Shown: positions 23,942 through 37,325 of the stretch, piece by piece
Position numbering within the stretch: position 1 is the stretch's first letter
How the letters are laid out: the number at the start of each line of letters is the position of its first letter
Assembly: GCF_000165425.1 (NCBI RefSeq)
Contig: NW_001798969.1
Location: 143,022-207,021, forward strand
DNA: 64,000 bases
Origin: Paramecium tetraurelia
Lineage: Eukaryota; Ciliophora; Oligohymenophorea; Peniculida; Parameciidae
Reading direction: 5' to 3'
Made by a program: the position numbers and the translations under genes
The notes under the pieces: model-generated
Told to the model about the DNA's origin: nothing
The model's input: the letters and a program-made list of their open reading frames with translations, nothing else
The model's database searches: none

Positions 23942-25119
23942 ATGCCTAAAGTTGGAGGAAGAAGGGTACAGTTTATAATTATGATAAATCTAGAAAAAAA
24001 CAAGAACACATAAAGAAGCCACAGAGGAGGATCTTGATTTGATTGGATAGACACCAAAAGGTTTCGTTTAATTTCTATTTTCAAGCTTTCATATTAAAAA
24101 GAGGAAAAGTGTCTTCAACTATTCGCCAATTGATTGATGATTACAGAGATGTTATGTATCCCTTCACAACCATGAATTTATAAGAATCAGATAAAACTAA
24201 AATGAAAGATTACATATAGGCAGCTGGCTATTTTTTAATATCACATATGATTATTATGACATAAACCAATAAGAGTATACGAAAATGTCTAATAAATAGA
24301 TTCATACATAAGATTCATTTAGAACCCTAGAGGACCAACCTTTACATTCCGTATTCTGAAATACGCAAATAGAAATGAAGTTCTTAACGCTCAAAGAAAG
24401 TTCAAATCCTTTTCTAGGGTTTTCTCACCTCCATTACTTGTTATGAATGGATTCCAAACTGACTTTTAGAGTGATGATCCCAAGAAACCCACTAGTGATC
24501 ACATTAAACTTGTTGGTAATATGATTTAATCGATGTTTCCTGCTATCAATGTTTAAAATACAAATCCTAAAACATAGAAGAGAGTCATATTGTTCTCATA
24601 TAAAAATGATAAGATATACATAAGACATTATTACATTAGTTTCAATTTAAAAGGAATTGATAAAAAAATGAAGAAAATCATCAAAGCAAATAAATTACCA
24701 AATTTATCAAAATACAATAGTTTTTCTGATTTTTTGTAGAACAATCATCAAATGTTTGCTTCTGATACAGAATAATCTGATTTAGAAGAGTTGGAATTTG
24801 AGAATAAATAACATAAAAAATAATAAATGAGTATCAGATTACATGAAGTCGGACCTAGGTTGGAATTAAAGTTGTATAAAATAGAAGAAGGATTTATGCA
24901 AGGAAATGTTGTTTTTAATAGAGTTGGTAATTAAATAATATAATATTTTCAGTATCAAAAACAAATAAAGCTATCGAGAAATTAAGAAAAATTAAAAGAA
25001 GAAAAATGTTATTAAAGTATAAGAGGAGGGAAGAATAAGAGTAAAACTTGTAGAAAAAAACAAAAAAATAAGATATTGAAGAATTTGATAATGTAAATAA
25101 GAAGGTTAAATAACAATGA
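23942..25119 (+). CDS. SSF1: SSF1/PPAN (Peter Pan) Brix-domain ribosome biogenesis factor
   Basis: 357 residues after four introns (28, 25, 25 and 26 nt). A basic start (MPKVGGRR / KKTRTHKEAT) leads into the Brix domain: SYIRFIQNPRGPTFTFRI, YANRNEVLNAQRKFKSF, PPLLVMNGF, then a conserved IRLHEVGPRLELKLYKIEEG close to the C-terminus, followed by a Lys-rich tail. Ssf1/PPAN binds pre-60S rRNA particles in the nucleolus during large-subunit assembly. The third intron is placed so that the Brix core text stays in frame. Its length matches yeast Ssf1 minus the long acidic tail. Confidence 0.92.
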
Positions 25120-25421
25120 TTTTTTATTTTATTATTATCTTGTATAAAAAGGCTTTATTCATTAATACTTCCATTTATCACAAAATTTGATTGAAAGTGA
25201 ATCAAAAATCAGTTTTTATATTATTATTTCATACTTAATAAATGTTAACATTTTAGAATTAATTAATACTTTTTTTGATTATTGTGATATTAAATACAAT
25301 TCAAATATTCAGTAGAAGTATTTACTGAAATGCATTCTAGAATTTCCAACCAAACCTTATTCTGATAAAATTGGATGATGATAGTTGTAAATCTTATTTC
25401 TTATTTAGTAAATACTTCAAG
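25120..25421. other. Short AT-rich spacer, nothing seen
   Basis: About 300 bp between SSF1 and the next small gene, with no ORF of note on either strand. Confidence 0.5.
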
Positions 25422-25781
25422 ATGGGCTCTGATGAAAACAGTTACAAGTTTATTGAAATAGTAGATTCACAATTAGAGCATGCAATAGTATTAAATTTAC
25501 CTAATTCTTATAACATATCCTAAAAATACCTAATAAGTATTAAGCATCGAAATATAGCTGTAAAATTTCAAATCCCAAAAAACATTACACATTAGATTGT
25601 GGGTATTCTAATCAAATAGACTCAAGGATCTATCTTTCTGTAATTGAAGAATATGAAGACACAAAATAGTCTTACCTAATTAGTTTAATAGGTTAAGATT
25701 TTATAATAAGGTTTTTATAAATTAAAATGTCAGTCATCGCTTGGTATCTAATTTGTGGGAAAAAAAAAATTAATTGGATGA
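25422..25781 (+). CDS. Hypothetical protein (119 aa)
   Basis: Single-exon 119-residue frame, MGSDENSYKFIEIVDSQLEH..., with alternating hydrophobic strands (YLISIKHRNIAVKFQI, THQIVGILIKQTQGSIFLQL) that suggest a small beta-rich domain. No family recognised. Upstream exons joined by a short intron cannot be excluded. Confidence 0.55.
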
Positions 25782-25848
25782 TTCAAAAAATAAATAGAAG
25801 TATAGTTTAAATTATTTTTATCTCACAATTTTTTCGTTACCTCTATCC

Positions 25849-26118
25849 TCAATTATTTTCTTCTTTTTCAATGAGATGTTTAGTCAGAGTCTTTATGCTC
25901 AAGCTTTCATTTAAATGAATAATATATTCGGAAGAAGGAAGCTTTTCATCCATTTTCTTCGAATTATTTACTATTTTGTCTAATTCACTTTAGATAATAT
26001 TTGGAAAAATATTTCCTTACTTTTGAGATTCATCAAGATTTTGTTCGTTTTCTTATTATTTTTTTGGGGTGTTATTTGTAATCACCGTGTCAACTTTCTT
26101 AGCTTGAAGATAATCCAT
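25849..26118 (-). CDS. Hypothetical small polar protein (89 aa)
   Basis: 89 residues, single exon: MDYLQAKKVDTVITNNTPKK, a Gln/Asn-rich linker, then a helical end (SLSIKTLTKHLIEKEENN). Convergent with the 25422 gene, 67 bp apart. No signal peptide, membrane segment or known domain. Confidence 0.5.
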
Positions 26119-26889
26119 CGAAAAATATATATATATTAATAAAATATATTTAAATTTAAAAGGGCTATCCTTTTTTTGAAACTAAAAAACGATTGCATCA
26201 TACTTTAATGAGGAGCACGTCTAATAATAATTCATATTTTTTTAATTTAATATAATTGATTAGTAAGCCATCAACATATTTATATAAAATAAAATTTAAC
26301 TTTAATAATTATCAAACAAAAATTTTGAATTTATTACATTTTTTTACAAAAGGAGGATTGAAAATAGAATTAATAATAAATATGATCTTGATTTTTTCTT
26401 TTAACTCGTATTTTCTAAATTCCAATTTAATTAAATTAAATAATTTGAGCTATTTGAATTGATTAATAAATAAAATCTTCTCTTTTTAAATATAATACAA
26501 GATCAAAGCTGATTATAAAAATATAATTAATCAATATACCTTGGTTAATTTTGATTTTGAGCAGATATTATGATCCAACTAATTATCCAATAAAATTCAT
26601 AAATTTGTTAACTCTGAAGTTAAAAATTATTAAAATTTTTAATCAAAATTTTATGATAATCGAACAATATGTATTTTGAAAATCGCATTCTTAAAATAAA
26701 TGAATTCTAATGTATTAATGTTTTTAAAAAAATATGCAATTATCCCTTCTAAGGTAACACCTTCTTCAAACATAATTTTACTATGATAAATAATAAATAG
26801 TTTTTGAGTACTTCTAATCATTATAAATAATACTCGTTCTACATTTAGAAATTATGCTATAGCAAAATATAATAAATTCTCATCAAACT
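26119..26889. other. AT-rich spacer, no gene seen
   Basis: 770 bp of very AT-rich sequence. The ORFs present are hydrophobic Phe/Leu/Asn/Ile translations of AT-rich DNA with no motif. Confidence 0.5.
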
Positions 26890-27962
26890 TCAAACAGGTG
26901 CTGATTCTTCACTGATTTTTCTATTATTTTCATTATTATCAGTTTTTGGTTTTTAGTCATATATATTTTCATCTGTTGGTTTAGCTTGGGTTTCTTCTTC
27001 AATATTTTCATTTGGATCACAAAGGCTTGAGCATTCAGATTTAGCTTCCTTTATTTCAATTTCCTTGGGTTCAATTTCAGATTCATCATACAATTATTGC
27101 TAGAAAAGTTTAGAATAAATTTCCTTTTCTTTCATCTTTGTTTCCTTTAGTATTTACTTCACTTTTGATAATTCTTCAATAACAGCAGAGTTTGTAGAAT
27201 CTATATTTAAAGCTTCTCTTAAATCAGCTTATGCTTCATCCAATTCAGTAATTTTAATGTGAGCAAGGGCTTTTCGATACAAAGCCTTTAATTTTTATTA
27301 TTGATTAGTCTTTAAATCAAGTGCTTTCTTAGCATAATCAATTGAATCTTTATATTATTCTAGTTAATAAGAGCAAATTGATAAATTAAGCTATAAACTT
27401 GCTTTTAACTCATTGCCTTCTGTAGTAGTTAGAGTACAATAAGAGAGGGCTTTCTTGTAAATCTTGTAAGCTTCTTTATAATTTTGTTGCTTAAAGAGTG
27501 ATGTTCCTTTAGTTCGTTTATTAATAGCTTCTTGTTGCTTTTCCTCAGTCGTCATTTCCCTAAAGAAATAATTTATATGGTTTACCATTTCTACATTTTG
27601 CCCTCTTTAAAATTGAGTAATTGTATCTCATAAGTGAGATTAGCATTTTATGGAACATTTTTATATTAGTCTCCTTCATTACCATATCCATAATTCGGAG
27701 TGATTTTCAATTCTGCCTTTTCTCCAACTTTCATTGACTTTAAAGCAATGTCAAATCCTTTTATTAATATTTCATTTCCAATTCTGAATTTGTAAGGTCT
27801 CTCTTTGTCTAAATATTAATCAAATATGGTTCCATCATCCAAAGTTCCCTTAAACAATATTTTGCATCTTGATCCGTCTATCGGCATTTCCCCTTAACCT
27901 TCTTAAAGGATTCTTTTCTTAACTCCACCATCCTCTATTAGATTAACGAATCCTCCCTCCAT
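26890..27962 (-). CDS. FKBP-type peptidyl-prolyl isomerase with TPR domain
   Basis: 348 residues with one 26-nt intron (27560-27585). The FKBP domain spans residues ~1-135 (GEMPIDGSRCKILFKGTLDD, FRIGNEILIKGFDIALKSMK, AELKITPNYGYGN). A TPR domain covers ~150-265 (NKRTKGTSLFKQQNYKEAYK, LNLSICSYQLEQYKDSIDYA). The acidic tail is disordered. This is the plan of Hsp90-binding immunophilins (FKBP4/FKBP8 class): prolyl cis-trans isomerisation plus TPR docking to chaperone C-termini. Only one FKBP domain is present, whereas FKBP52 has two. No signal or membrane anchor, so cytosolic. Confidence 0.92.
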
Positions 27963-28917
27963 AATATATTTAATTGATTATAGTAAAATATAAGGAACAG
28001 CTCAAAAACAGGAATTTTTCTCGAAATGGATTTTTCGAATAATTTCTAGAAAATAATGTTATAAGCTAATCCATATATATATTTATAATCTTAAATACTC
28101 CAATAATAATGGATACTAGTTGAATAGTGCTAATTTCAATAATCAATTATAAGTTCCTCTTTAAGTATTAAGTACAAATTTTGTAATAATTAAAGATGAA
28201 AACAGCCGAATGAACTTGAGTTTATAAATTAAATAAAGATATCCAACTTAAAGGTTAAATTTACTAGGAGTTTAATTTAATTTAAATAAAATGAAATTTA
28301 TAGCTTAATGAAATTTAAATATATCCATTCAAGTTTCTGATATTATTTTAAGTTTGAGCTATTTTGATCCATTAAATTAATTCAAATTAGATATTACTTT
28401 GATTATACTTTAATTCTGAAAAAAATATGTTAAAGTTTTTGTTCTTATAAAGATCAACTAAACCTGCAACTATTATTTAATAATATCAAAAGTTATCAAT
28501 TTTCTATAATAGTTATAAGAACATATTTTCATTTACTATCATCTAAATTGCTGGAAAATTAACCTGTTTCATGAATTGGGCAAATAAAATCAATTAATTG
28601 AGTAAATAATCACTCAATAGAATCATCTTTAAATGAAAGCCTTTTTAGTATTACTTATGGTAGGATAAGTATCAAGGATCCATTTTACAGTTGTTTTTGT
28701 AAACAGTTCTAGAGTCAGAAGGTGTGGTATTGTTATGACATAGCAATAGCATATAAAAACATATATATTTTGTAAATTTATAAAGATGACATGAAATGTG
28801 GTGAGCATTGAAATTTTAGGAAATTTAGAGAAAAGTAATTGTAATTAGAAAATATTAATACCATTTAAAATTATTAGCACATATTAAATATTTATTGATA
28901 ATATTATATATACATAT
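27963..28917. other. AT-rich spacer with a possible signal-peptide relic
   Basis: 955 bp without a full gene. At 28634 (+) MKAFLVLLMVGQ resembles a signal peptide; with a 22-nt intron it continues only about 15 codons before TGA, so it is at most a truncated relic of a secreted-protein gene. Confidence 0.4.
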
Positions 28918-31007
28918 ATGCCTCCTGTGTTATCTAAGATCTTAGATGTGAAATAGTTTATGTTGAAATCTACAAAGCGAAAAGTATGAGCAAATCAATA
29001 ATTCAATTAGGTGATCTCAGGAGCTGTAATAGCGGTGATTCTGTATTTACTAAAGATCAGATTGACCAAATCAAAGACTGAAAATATGAAAGTGAAGAGA
29101 GATGAAAAAAAAGGCAAGGGAAATGTTGATCGTATGTTCTTAAAGAGGATTTTGAAATTACTCAAAATAGTTATTCCAAGGTTGAACTCACCGGAAATTC
29201 TGGACTTGGTATTGCTTACGTAACTTATTCTCTAAGTAATAGAGCATCACTAGTGGCAAGGACATTTTTAAGTATCTATGTAGCTAATGTAAATGGGCAA
29301 ATAGTCAGAGCAATCATTGAATAAAACTTGAATATGTTCTTGTAGAGGATCTTGAAATTAGGAGTTGTGGCAATTCCTGCATCTTTCGTGAATTCCTTCT
29401 TGGATTATTTAAACAAATCCTTAGCAATAAGGTTTAGAAAACGATTAACCCAACATTTCCATGATATCTACCTCAATGATATGATCTTTTATCAATTAAG
29501 TAATTTAGATAGTCGAGTTGCCAATCCCGATTAAAGATTAACAGCTGATATCGAAAAATGGGCTAATTCATTGTCCTAAATTTATTCCAACTTTTCAAAG
29601 CCTGTCTTAGATATTATCTTGTTCTCCAGAAAGTTGGCTGAATTGGTTGGATATTAAGGACCAATGTACGTCATTTTGTATTATCTGATATCTGGATTTT
29701 TATTGAGATTCCTAAGTCCACCATTTGGTAAATTGACAGCCATTGAGTAGAGACTTGAAGGAGATTATAGAGCTTGTCATAGTGATTTGGTGTATCATAG
29801 TGAAGAAATAGCATTCTATAGAGGACATGCTTGGGAGAAAACAAGAATCACAAATTCATTCAATAATTTGATTGGACACACAGGGCAGATCATACTGAAG
29901 AGATTGTATATGGGAGTTTTTGATAGTATGTTGGTGAAATACGGAGCTGTCATGGTTGGTTATGCAGTGGTGGGTTTACCTGTATTTGGTAGTAGAAGAG
30001 AGGAGTATTTGAAGAGTGTAAATAATGATCCTTCAGCAATTACTAGAGACTACGTTAGAAATTCATCTCTTTTGATTAATTTAGCCAAAGCTATTGGAAG
30101 ATTGGTGGTTTCATACAAGGAAATCTAATAGTTGGCAGGATACACAACTTTAGTGGCTGAATTAGATGAAGTATTGAAGGATTTGATAAATGGTAAGTAC
30201 ATGAGAACAATGTTGTAAAGCAACGAGAATTAACCAGGATATTTTGCATAGAAACAATCATTGGTTTCAATGAATAGAGGTTAGATAGTTGAAACTGAAA
30301 ACACAATCAAATTCGAAGAAGTCCCCATTATATCACCTAATAATGATATCTTGGCATAAAAGATGACTTTTGAAGTAAGATAAAAGATTATAATACTTAG
30401 ATTCAACCAAATATGAATTGCATTGTGACTGGTCCAAATGGATGCGGAAAATCATCATTGTTCAGAATTTTGGGTGGTCTATGGCCAATCTCAAGTGGTA
30501 AGTTATATAGACCTCATATTGATAAATTATTCTACATTCCTTAAAGACCTTATTTGCCTGCTGGAACATTGAGGGATCAAATCATTTATCCACACACAAA
30601 ATTACAAATGTTGAGAAAGAAAGTAACCGATGACGATTTAACAGAATTATTGAGACTCGTGCATTTGGATTATTTAGTTGTAAGAGAAGGAGGGTATGAC
30701 AAATGCAATGATTGGAATGATGTGTTGAGTGGTGGTGAAAAGCAAAGAATTGCTATGGCTAGACTTTTCTATCACAAACCAGTGTTTGCCATCTTAGGTA
30801 TATTGATATTTGTTATTCTCAGATGAGTGCACCAGTGCAGTGTCAATGGATGTTGAGGCTACCTTGTATTAGACTGCCAAGATGTTGGGTATCACTCTCT
30901 TCACAGTTAGTCACAGACCTTCATTGTTCAAACATCATGATTATATGATCTAGTTTGATGGAGAACAAGGATGGAATTTCAAAAAGATAGAGCATAGTTC
31001 AGAATGA
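28918..31007 (+). CDS. Peroxisomal-type ABC half-transporter (ABCD/ALD family)
   Basis: 662 residues after four introns (27, 23, 26 and 25 nt), the usual length of an ABCD half-transporter. The N-terminal part has a membrane segment ([14 protein letters not shown]), [19 protein letters not shown] and [14 protein letters not shown]. The diagnostic EAA-like region has [14 protein letters not shown]. The nucleotide-binding domain has Walker [12 protein letters not shown], signature [20 protein letters not shown], Walker B FAILDECTSA and switch [10 protein letters not shown]. These proteins dimerise and import very-long-chain acyl-CoA or related acids into peroxisomes using ATP. The NEK-like kinase starts 28 bp downstream. 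Confidence 0.93.
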
Positions 31008-31035
31008 TAAATAATAAAATATATATAATAGTAAT

Positions 31036-32673
31036 ATGTCTAGAATTAGTGATTTTGAAATACTCAATCGTTTGGGTGAAGGATCTTATAGTTAAGTTTA
31101 CAAAGTGATCAGGAAATCAGATCAGCAAGTTTACGCCATGAAGAAAGTTAAACTGTTCGATTTGAAGGAAAAGGAGAAAGAAAATGCTCTTAACGAAGTT
31201 AGAATATTGGCTTCATTCGACGATCCCAATATTATTAATTACAAGGATGCTTTTATTGATGATAACATGCTATACATAATTATGGAATTTGCTACATAGG
31301 GTGATTTGCAGAATAAAATCAAACAAGCTGGTAATCAATTATTCCCTGAAACAGAAATATGGAAGGCATTATATTAAATTACCAAAGGGTATAGCACATC
31401 ATTTAATTTAGTCTCAAGAAATTGCATGACAATAAAATTGTTCATAGAGATTTAAAAACTGCCAACATATTTATTTCCAATGGCAATTATAAACTGGGAG
31501 ATTTGAATGTCTCCAAAGTCACTAAAAAAGGCTTTGCCTATACATAAACGGGAACTCCCTATTATGCAAGTCCAGAAGTATGGAGAAATGAAGCATACAA
31601 TTCTATGAGTGATATTTGGAGTCTAGGATGCGTAATCTATGAAATGGCTTCGCTCAAATTACCCTTCAAAGCTCCTGATCTCCAAGCCCTTTGCAATAAA
31701 ATCCAAAGAGGTCTCTTTGAATGCTTACCCAAACAATACTCCAGAGATTTATAATCAATCATAGTTTAAATGATCTAAGTTCAACCTATGAAGAGATTAT
31801 CATGCAATTAAATTCTACAAAACCCACTTCTCATCAACAATTTAAAAGTAATCCCGCCAATCGAAAAACAAAATTCAAAGGCTGAATTACTCCAAACCAT
31901 CAAATTACAATAAATATAGCTGCCCAAATCTAATTACAAAGAGGAACCCACCAAAAAAACTATTGAATAGCCAAGAATTAATTAGAGAGCCCATAGTGCA
32001 CGTATATTCCCCCTTATTATCTATTTTAGTGCCTGGATAAATTAAAGACAAGAATTTATCTCCCATGAATAACAATCAAGGCAACTATCCTTCTGCTCCC
32101 AGAAAGAAAGGAGAACCACCTTCCACTCCCAGCACCAGAATTCAAAGCAGTGCACCTAGTCAAAGAGATAGAGAAAAAATGCTCCAAGAATAACTAAAAA
32201 TAGAACTTCAAAAAGAACAATAAAAACTTATTAATCAAAGATAATCCATCAAATCTAATAATCAACCTATTGCTACTGAAGCCATTCGTCAATAGATTGT
32301 GTAATAGCATAAGAAGGAAGAAATAAAAAATGAAGAGAAACTTTCAAATCAAAGACAAAAGTCTGTTGACACTAAAAAAGAAAGACTCATCGTTTCTGCT
32401 TAACCAAAATAACAACTCCAATAGACTGTTTAAGCACAAGAAACACAGTATCAAACACAACCTTCCGAATTTATTGTTGCAGGATTAAAGAATATTAATC
32501 CCTAATCAATTCAATCTATACTATGTCAACCTGTCTTAGAAATCGGAGAAAGTCCCTTTCCATAAAGAGCCAAAGTTAAAAAACAAGAACAAATCAACAA
32601 CCATTAACATTATTTCCCCATCTAAGAAGAATTTTCTGATCGCAAATTAGTTAAAGGAAAGACTAATGTATGA
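31036..32673 (+). CDS. NEK-like serine/threonine protein kinase
   Basis: 528 residues after a 23-nt and a 28-nt intron. The kinase domain is residues 1-260: Gly loop LGEGSYSQVY, AMKKV, HRDLKTANIF, and GTPYYASPEVW, the NEK activation-segment text. The DFG motif is GDLNVSK, so Gly-Asp-Leu-Asn replaces Asp-Phe-Gly; the metal-binding Asp is kept, and DLN at this position occurs in some ciliate NRK kinases. The tail (~290-528) is Gln/Lys-rich with coiled-coil character. NEKs are expanded in ciliates and act in cilia and basal-body function; the substrate is unknown. Codon use is richer in C than in neighbours. Confidence 0.9.
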
Positions 32674-32763
32674 ATATAAATAACATATTATTATTTATTA
32701 AGTCTATTCGACATGAATTATATCTTTTGTAAACTGAATTATAAAATAAATATTAATAAATTC

Positions 32764-35127
32764 TCAATATTTTTTAGAGATCATTGACTTTTTGAGTAGA
32801 AGGAAACTTTTTATAGAAGATCCTCCTTAACTGATATTTAATGAACTATCAATATTGGAATACTTCTCTTTTTGTAGTTGTTTATCATTCAATACTTTAC
32901 TAATTCCACTACTGACAGTCTAATCATGCGATTTGTAACTATCAACAATCGAATTCAATTAGCTGATCCCACTACTTATTTGGCCTATTTGTTCAAAATC
33001 ATTTTTAGATATTTATAATTTTGAAATAGAGGACTCTTTAGATTGGCATTACTCCTACAACTCAGCCTTCTCCTTTTTACTAACCACAGATCCAATTATA
33101 GACTCATTTGATTAAGATTTGCTGATCATACTTATATTGCTGCTGATATTCTTTGAAACCTATTCATTAGCCAATGAACCTATAGAGGAATCTATTGATT
33201 CTCCAAAATATAACTTAGACTTGTAGGTAGGTTTCAATTTTTATAGTTTTTTCACTTATTTGTCAAACTCTTACTTTTAATCTTAAATAATTTATTAATA
33301 AATAATCTCTCTGTTAGATTCAGTAATTGGATAATTCTATTCAAGTTCTTTTTGTAATTCAATAAACAAAGAGCCATCCTCGTTAATATTCATATTGAAA
33401 TTACTGTAATCGCTATCTACCATTCTTTATAATTTGTAATTATCTGGAATCGAGAAGTCTATACTCGAATTAGGAAGGGAAGGTTCTTGATACTTGGGAT
33501 CCTTCTTAAATTTGATTTATTCAGATGGAGAAATGATAGAATCAATATCTGAATTGACATTTTAATTTTAATCTAAAAGTCTAACAGCTCCATCAATATC
33601 CATAACCTTACTGACAGAGATATTTGAATCAGTATTAAGTTGATTCAATTCTTAAGCCTCCTTAAGTGTTATTAAGTCATGGATTTTGGAGTTGACAATC
33701 TCCATGCAATTCTCCAATTAATCAGCTTTAGGTTTATATTTCTGCAACAAATCCCTATATTTTAAATACATGCTTTCATCTTTCATCAATTAAGAGACAT
33801 TTGAATCTACTGATTGTACGAGGTTGGAACTCATAACAGAAAATAGAGGATCATTTTTTAATCGTTCAATTTCATCTTTATCTAAGACCTTACTAATCTC
33901 TGATTCAGCATATCTCAGTCTCTCTGCATCTTTAATCCTCTCTTATTAAAGTTCAATTTCTAATCTCATTTATTGCAATTGTTCTTCATAATTTTGTTTG
34001 ATTCTATCTAATTCAGCTTAGTGTTACTCTTCAAGATCTTTAATTTTTTGTTCAGCTTCTTCAGTTTATCTTTCCTGAACACCCAACTCTTTGAGTCGAT
34101 GTTAGACTTGCTCCTCAACTATTTATGGCAACCTGAATTCATCATATAGACTTATTCCAATTCCAGCAATACCTGGGTATAAGTGTTTCTTATTGGAAAT
34201 GGATTCTTCTGTTTTATCAAGTTATTCTTGGAATTCTTCAATTTAATCTTCAATTATTTCACTAAGAACAGGTTATTTCTATTAATCAATGGCCTCATTA
34301 AGTTGTTTAATCTTTTGTTAGTACTATTTAATGATCTTTAGATATTCTTATTCTTTTTTGGCATCTATCTGGGACGAGGCCATTTATTTTTCTTCAGTTT
34401 TTTGTTTTTTAGGTTGTTCTTCATTAATAGATACCTCTGATTCATTCAATAGATCATCCATCATAGCAGCATAATCAGATTAAAACTTTTTCTTTTTTTA
34501 ATTTGATGATTTTTAAGAAACTTAAGACTATTGAATTTAGGAATTCTCTTATGCCTATGATTGCTACAATTGATTATTTTCTTCATCATACTCATCTAAT
34601 TACTTTTGCATGTCATCCTGATCTACCTCGCTTTCTTTAGGTTAAACCTCTTCATCTTATGGTTATTCTTCATCCTATTATTATTCTTCCTCTTATGGTT
34701 ATTCTTCTTCCTTGTTATCCTAGATTTCTTATTCCTCCTGTTGCTCTTCGATTTCTTCTTTTTGCTTTTATTTTGCCTTTGGTTTTTCTTACTTCTTAAT
34801 TTCTTTGGCTTTTGGTTTTTATTATTTTTTTAAATCAATGTCACTGCTTTGATCAAGTTATTCTTTGTCCTTAGATTCTTAGACATCATTTTTAGAATCT
34901 TTTTTGGCTTGCTTTTTGTTCTTCTTATTATTCTTTTGAGGGTCTTCCATTTCTTCGAATTCATCAACTTGGAATTCATAATTTTGTAACTTAACAAAGT
35001 CACCCTCTTATTTGCTGGGGAGATTCTTGGCTTTTTCAATAATTTTCTTGATTTCCTCAGGTCTCACATTTTGAATTCCTTCCATCTTTTGATGGGGATT
35101 CACAACTGGAATAACATTGACACTCAT
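32764..35127 (-). CDS. Glutamine/glutamate-rich coiled-coil protein
   Basis: 787 residues in one exon. It opens with an ordered stretch (MSVNVIPVVNPHQKMEGIQN, VRPEEIKKIIEKAKNL), followed by a highly charged Glu/Gln/Lys low-complexity region (~85-230), coiled coils (~260-470; YEEQLQQMRLEIELQQERIK) and a Ser/Asp-rich C-terminal half (ISPSEQIKFKKDPKYQEP). No enzyme domain. Likely structural or cytoskeletal, but there is no family match from sequence alone. Divergent from transketolase with 61 bp between starts. The low-complexity part creates misleading hydrophobic ORFs on the plus strand. Confidence 0.75.
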
Positions 35128-35188
35128 TTATATATATATAAAAATTGATTTAAAATACGGAATTTTAGATAAATTAAATTATTTTAAT

Positions 35189-37287
35189 ATGTCAGACAGA
35201 GTGACTAGAAAAGGAAAGAGTTAACCACAGAAGGAGGAACCAAAGCAAGCCAAGAAGTAGAAGGTGCAAAAGGAGAGTTATGATGTGGTCCAATTGCAGG
35301 ATATAGGTAAGGGAATGAATGATAAATGTTAGCTCATCAATTGAGGATACATTCAATTGAGATGACAATAGCATCTAACTCTGGACATCCAACATCATGT
35401 GCATCTATGGCGGAAATCATGGCAGTGCTATTTTTCACGAAGGCAGGAATGCATTTTAATCCAAAGGATCCAGGAGTACTTCATATTTCACTAATTTTAG
35501 AATTTCGGAAATGATAGATTCGTTCTTTCGAAAGGTCATGCAGCTCCAATTCTGTATGCTGCTTGGTCGATGGTTGGTTATATTGATAAGGCAGAATTAT
35601 TGAATTTGAGAAAGATCGATTCCCTTTTGGAAGGTCATCCAGTTCCAAAGTAAATGATGTTTGTATAAATATAATAGATTGCCTTTTGTCGATGTAGCTA
35701 CAGGATCCTTGGGATAGGGATTGTCAGTTGCAGGCGGTATGGCTTATTCATCAAAATTCTTGGACAAAATCGACAATAGATACTGGGTGTTGATGGGAGA
35801 TGGCGAGACTGCCGAGGGATCAGTGTGGGAAGCAGCTCATTTAGCAAGTCATTACAAATTGGACAACCTTACAGCAATCGTAGATGTAAATAGATTGGGA
35901 CAATCTGAAGAGACCTCAATTGGACATGATACTAATGTTTATAAGAAGAGATGGGAGGCATTTGGATGGAAGACCATTGTGGTTGATGGACACAATTTGA
36001 ATTCATTAACTGATGCTTTTGAATAAGTAAGTGATTCCAGAATATTGTTTCTAGTGTAGAAATGTGAAGAATTAACCACAAGTTATAATTGCCAAAACAT
36101 TCAAAGGCAAACATTTGGAAATGGAGAACAAAGAGGATTGGCATGGAAAACCAGTCCCATAAGCATAAGTGGACTTTGTCAAAAAACAAATGAAGTAATA
36201 AGATGGGTTCACACTCGCCCCAGAGGTCCCCACTTCAATAGACAGACCTTAATAAAGTCATTTCACAGTGGAAGTCAATTATGCAGTTGATGGCAAGTAA
36301 TCAACTAGAGAAGCATACGGAAAAGCTTTGGTGGGTTTGAGTAAATCAGATGCTAATTAACAAATTGTGGCAGTAGATGGAGACACCAAAAATTCAACAT
36401 TCTCAATCAAATACAAAGAGGCAGTCCCAACCAATTTTGTAGAGTGTTTCATAGCTGAATAAAATATGGTCGGTTGGGCCTAAGGATTCAGTTGCAGAGG
36501 CAAAGTAGCATTCGCATCTACATTTGCTGCTTTCTTCGCAAGAGCCTTTGATCAAATAAGAATGGGAGGAATCAGTGAATCTCAAGTCAAATATGTTGGA
36601 TCACATGCTGGTGTTTCAATTGGAGAAGATGGACCCTCCTAAATGGGTTTAGAAGACATTGCCTTATTCAGAACCATCCCAAATTGCGTTGTCTTGTATC
36701 CCTCTGATGGAGTCTCTGCCGAAAGAGCCATTGAACTAGTTGCCAATCACAAGTCTGCTTGCTACGTCAGAATGAGCAGACCCTCATTACCCATTTTGTA
36801 TCCCAACAACGAAGTCTTCGAAATTGGAAAGTAAAATTCTATTTTGATTATCTCCATAGATCCAAAATCCTAAAGCAAAATGATGATGACAAGATCTTGT
36901 TGATTGGTGGAGGTGTGACTACTCATGAAATATTCAAAGCAGCCAAATAATTGAGTGAATAAGACAAGGTACACGTCACTGTTTTGGATCTATTCTCAGT
37001 TAAACCCCTTGATCATGATGGTATCCTTAATGCTGCCAACAAAACTGCTTTGAAGACCATTCTTGTAGTCGAAGATCATTATAGTGAAGGAGGACTCTTT
37101 GGTATGCATCTAATATGTTATCTTACTAGAGGCTGTATCCTCTGCTTTGAGTTTGGACAAACAAATCAAGATACATTCCATCCATGTAGACAAAGTGGCT
37201 AAGAGTGGTACTCCAGCATAAATGTTATCATTGTATCATTTGGATGCTGCAGGTATTATTGCTAAAGTCAAGTCAATTATTTAATGA
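35189..37287 (+). CDS. Transketolase
   Basis: 644 residues after six introns (25-29 nt). Catalytic landmarks: [31 protein letters not shown], thiamine-diphosphate motif [26 protein letters not shown], the glutamate-bearing [20 protein letters not shown], and [20 protein letters not shown]. It transfers two-carbon units between sugar phosphates in the non-oxidative pentose phosphate pathway. The length and motif order match the animal-type short enzyme. Unusual is a basic N-terminal extension of about 30 residues ([20 protein letters not shown]) before the conserved core, interrupted by the first intron soon after. No peroxisomal or mitochondrial signal is obvious. Confidence 0.94.
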
Positions 37288-37325
37288 CGAATCAAAACAT
37301 CATAAATAACAACAAAATATACAAT

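Noticed and set aside
26256-26462. 68-codon ORF in spacer
   Set aside because: Phe/Asn/Ile/Leu-only text with no motif; not distinguishable from noise.
34606-34833. Leu/Phe-rich plus-strand ORF resembling a membrane protein
   Set aside because: It is the antisense of a Glu/Gln/Lys repeat zone in the minus-strand coiled-coil gene.
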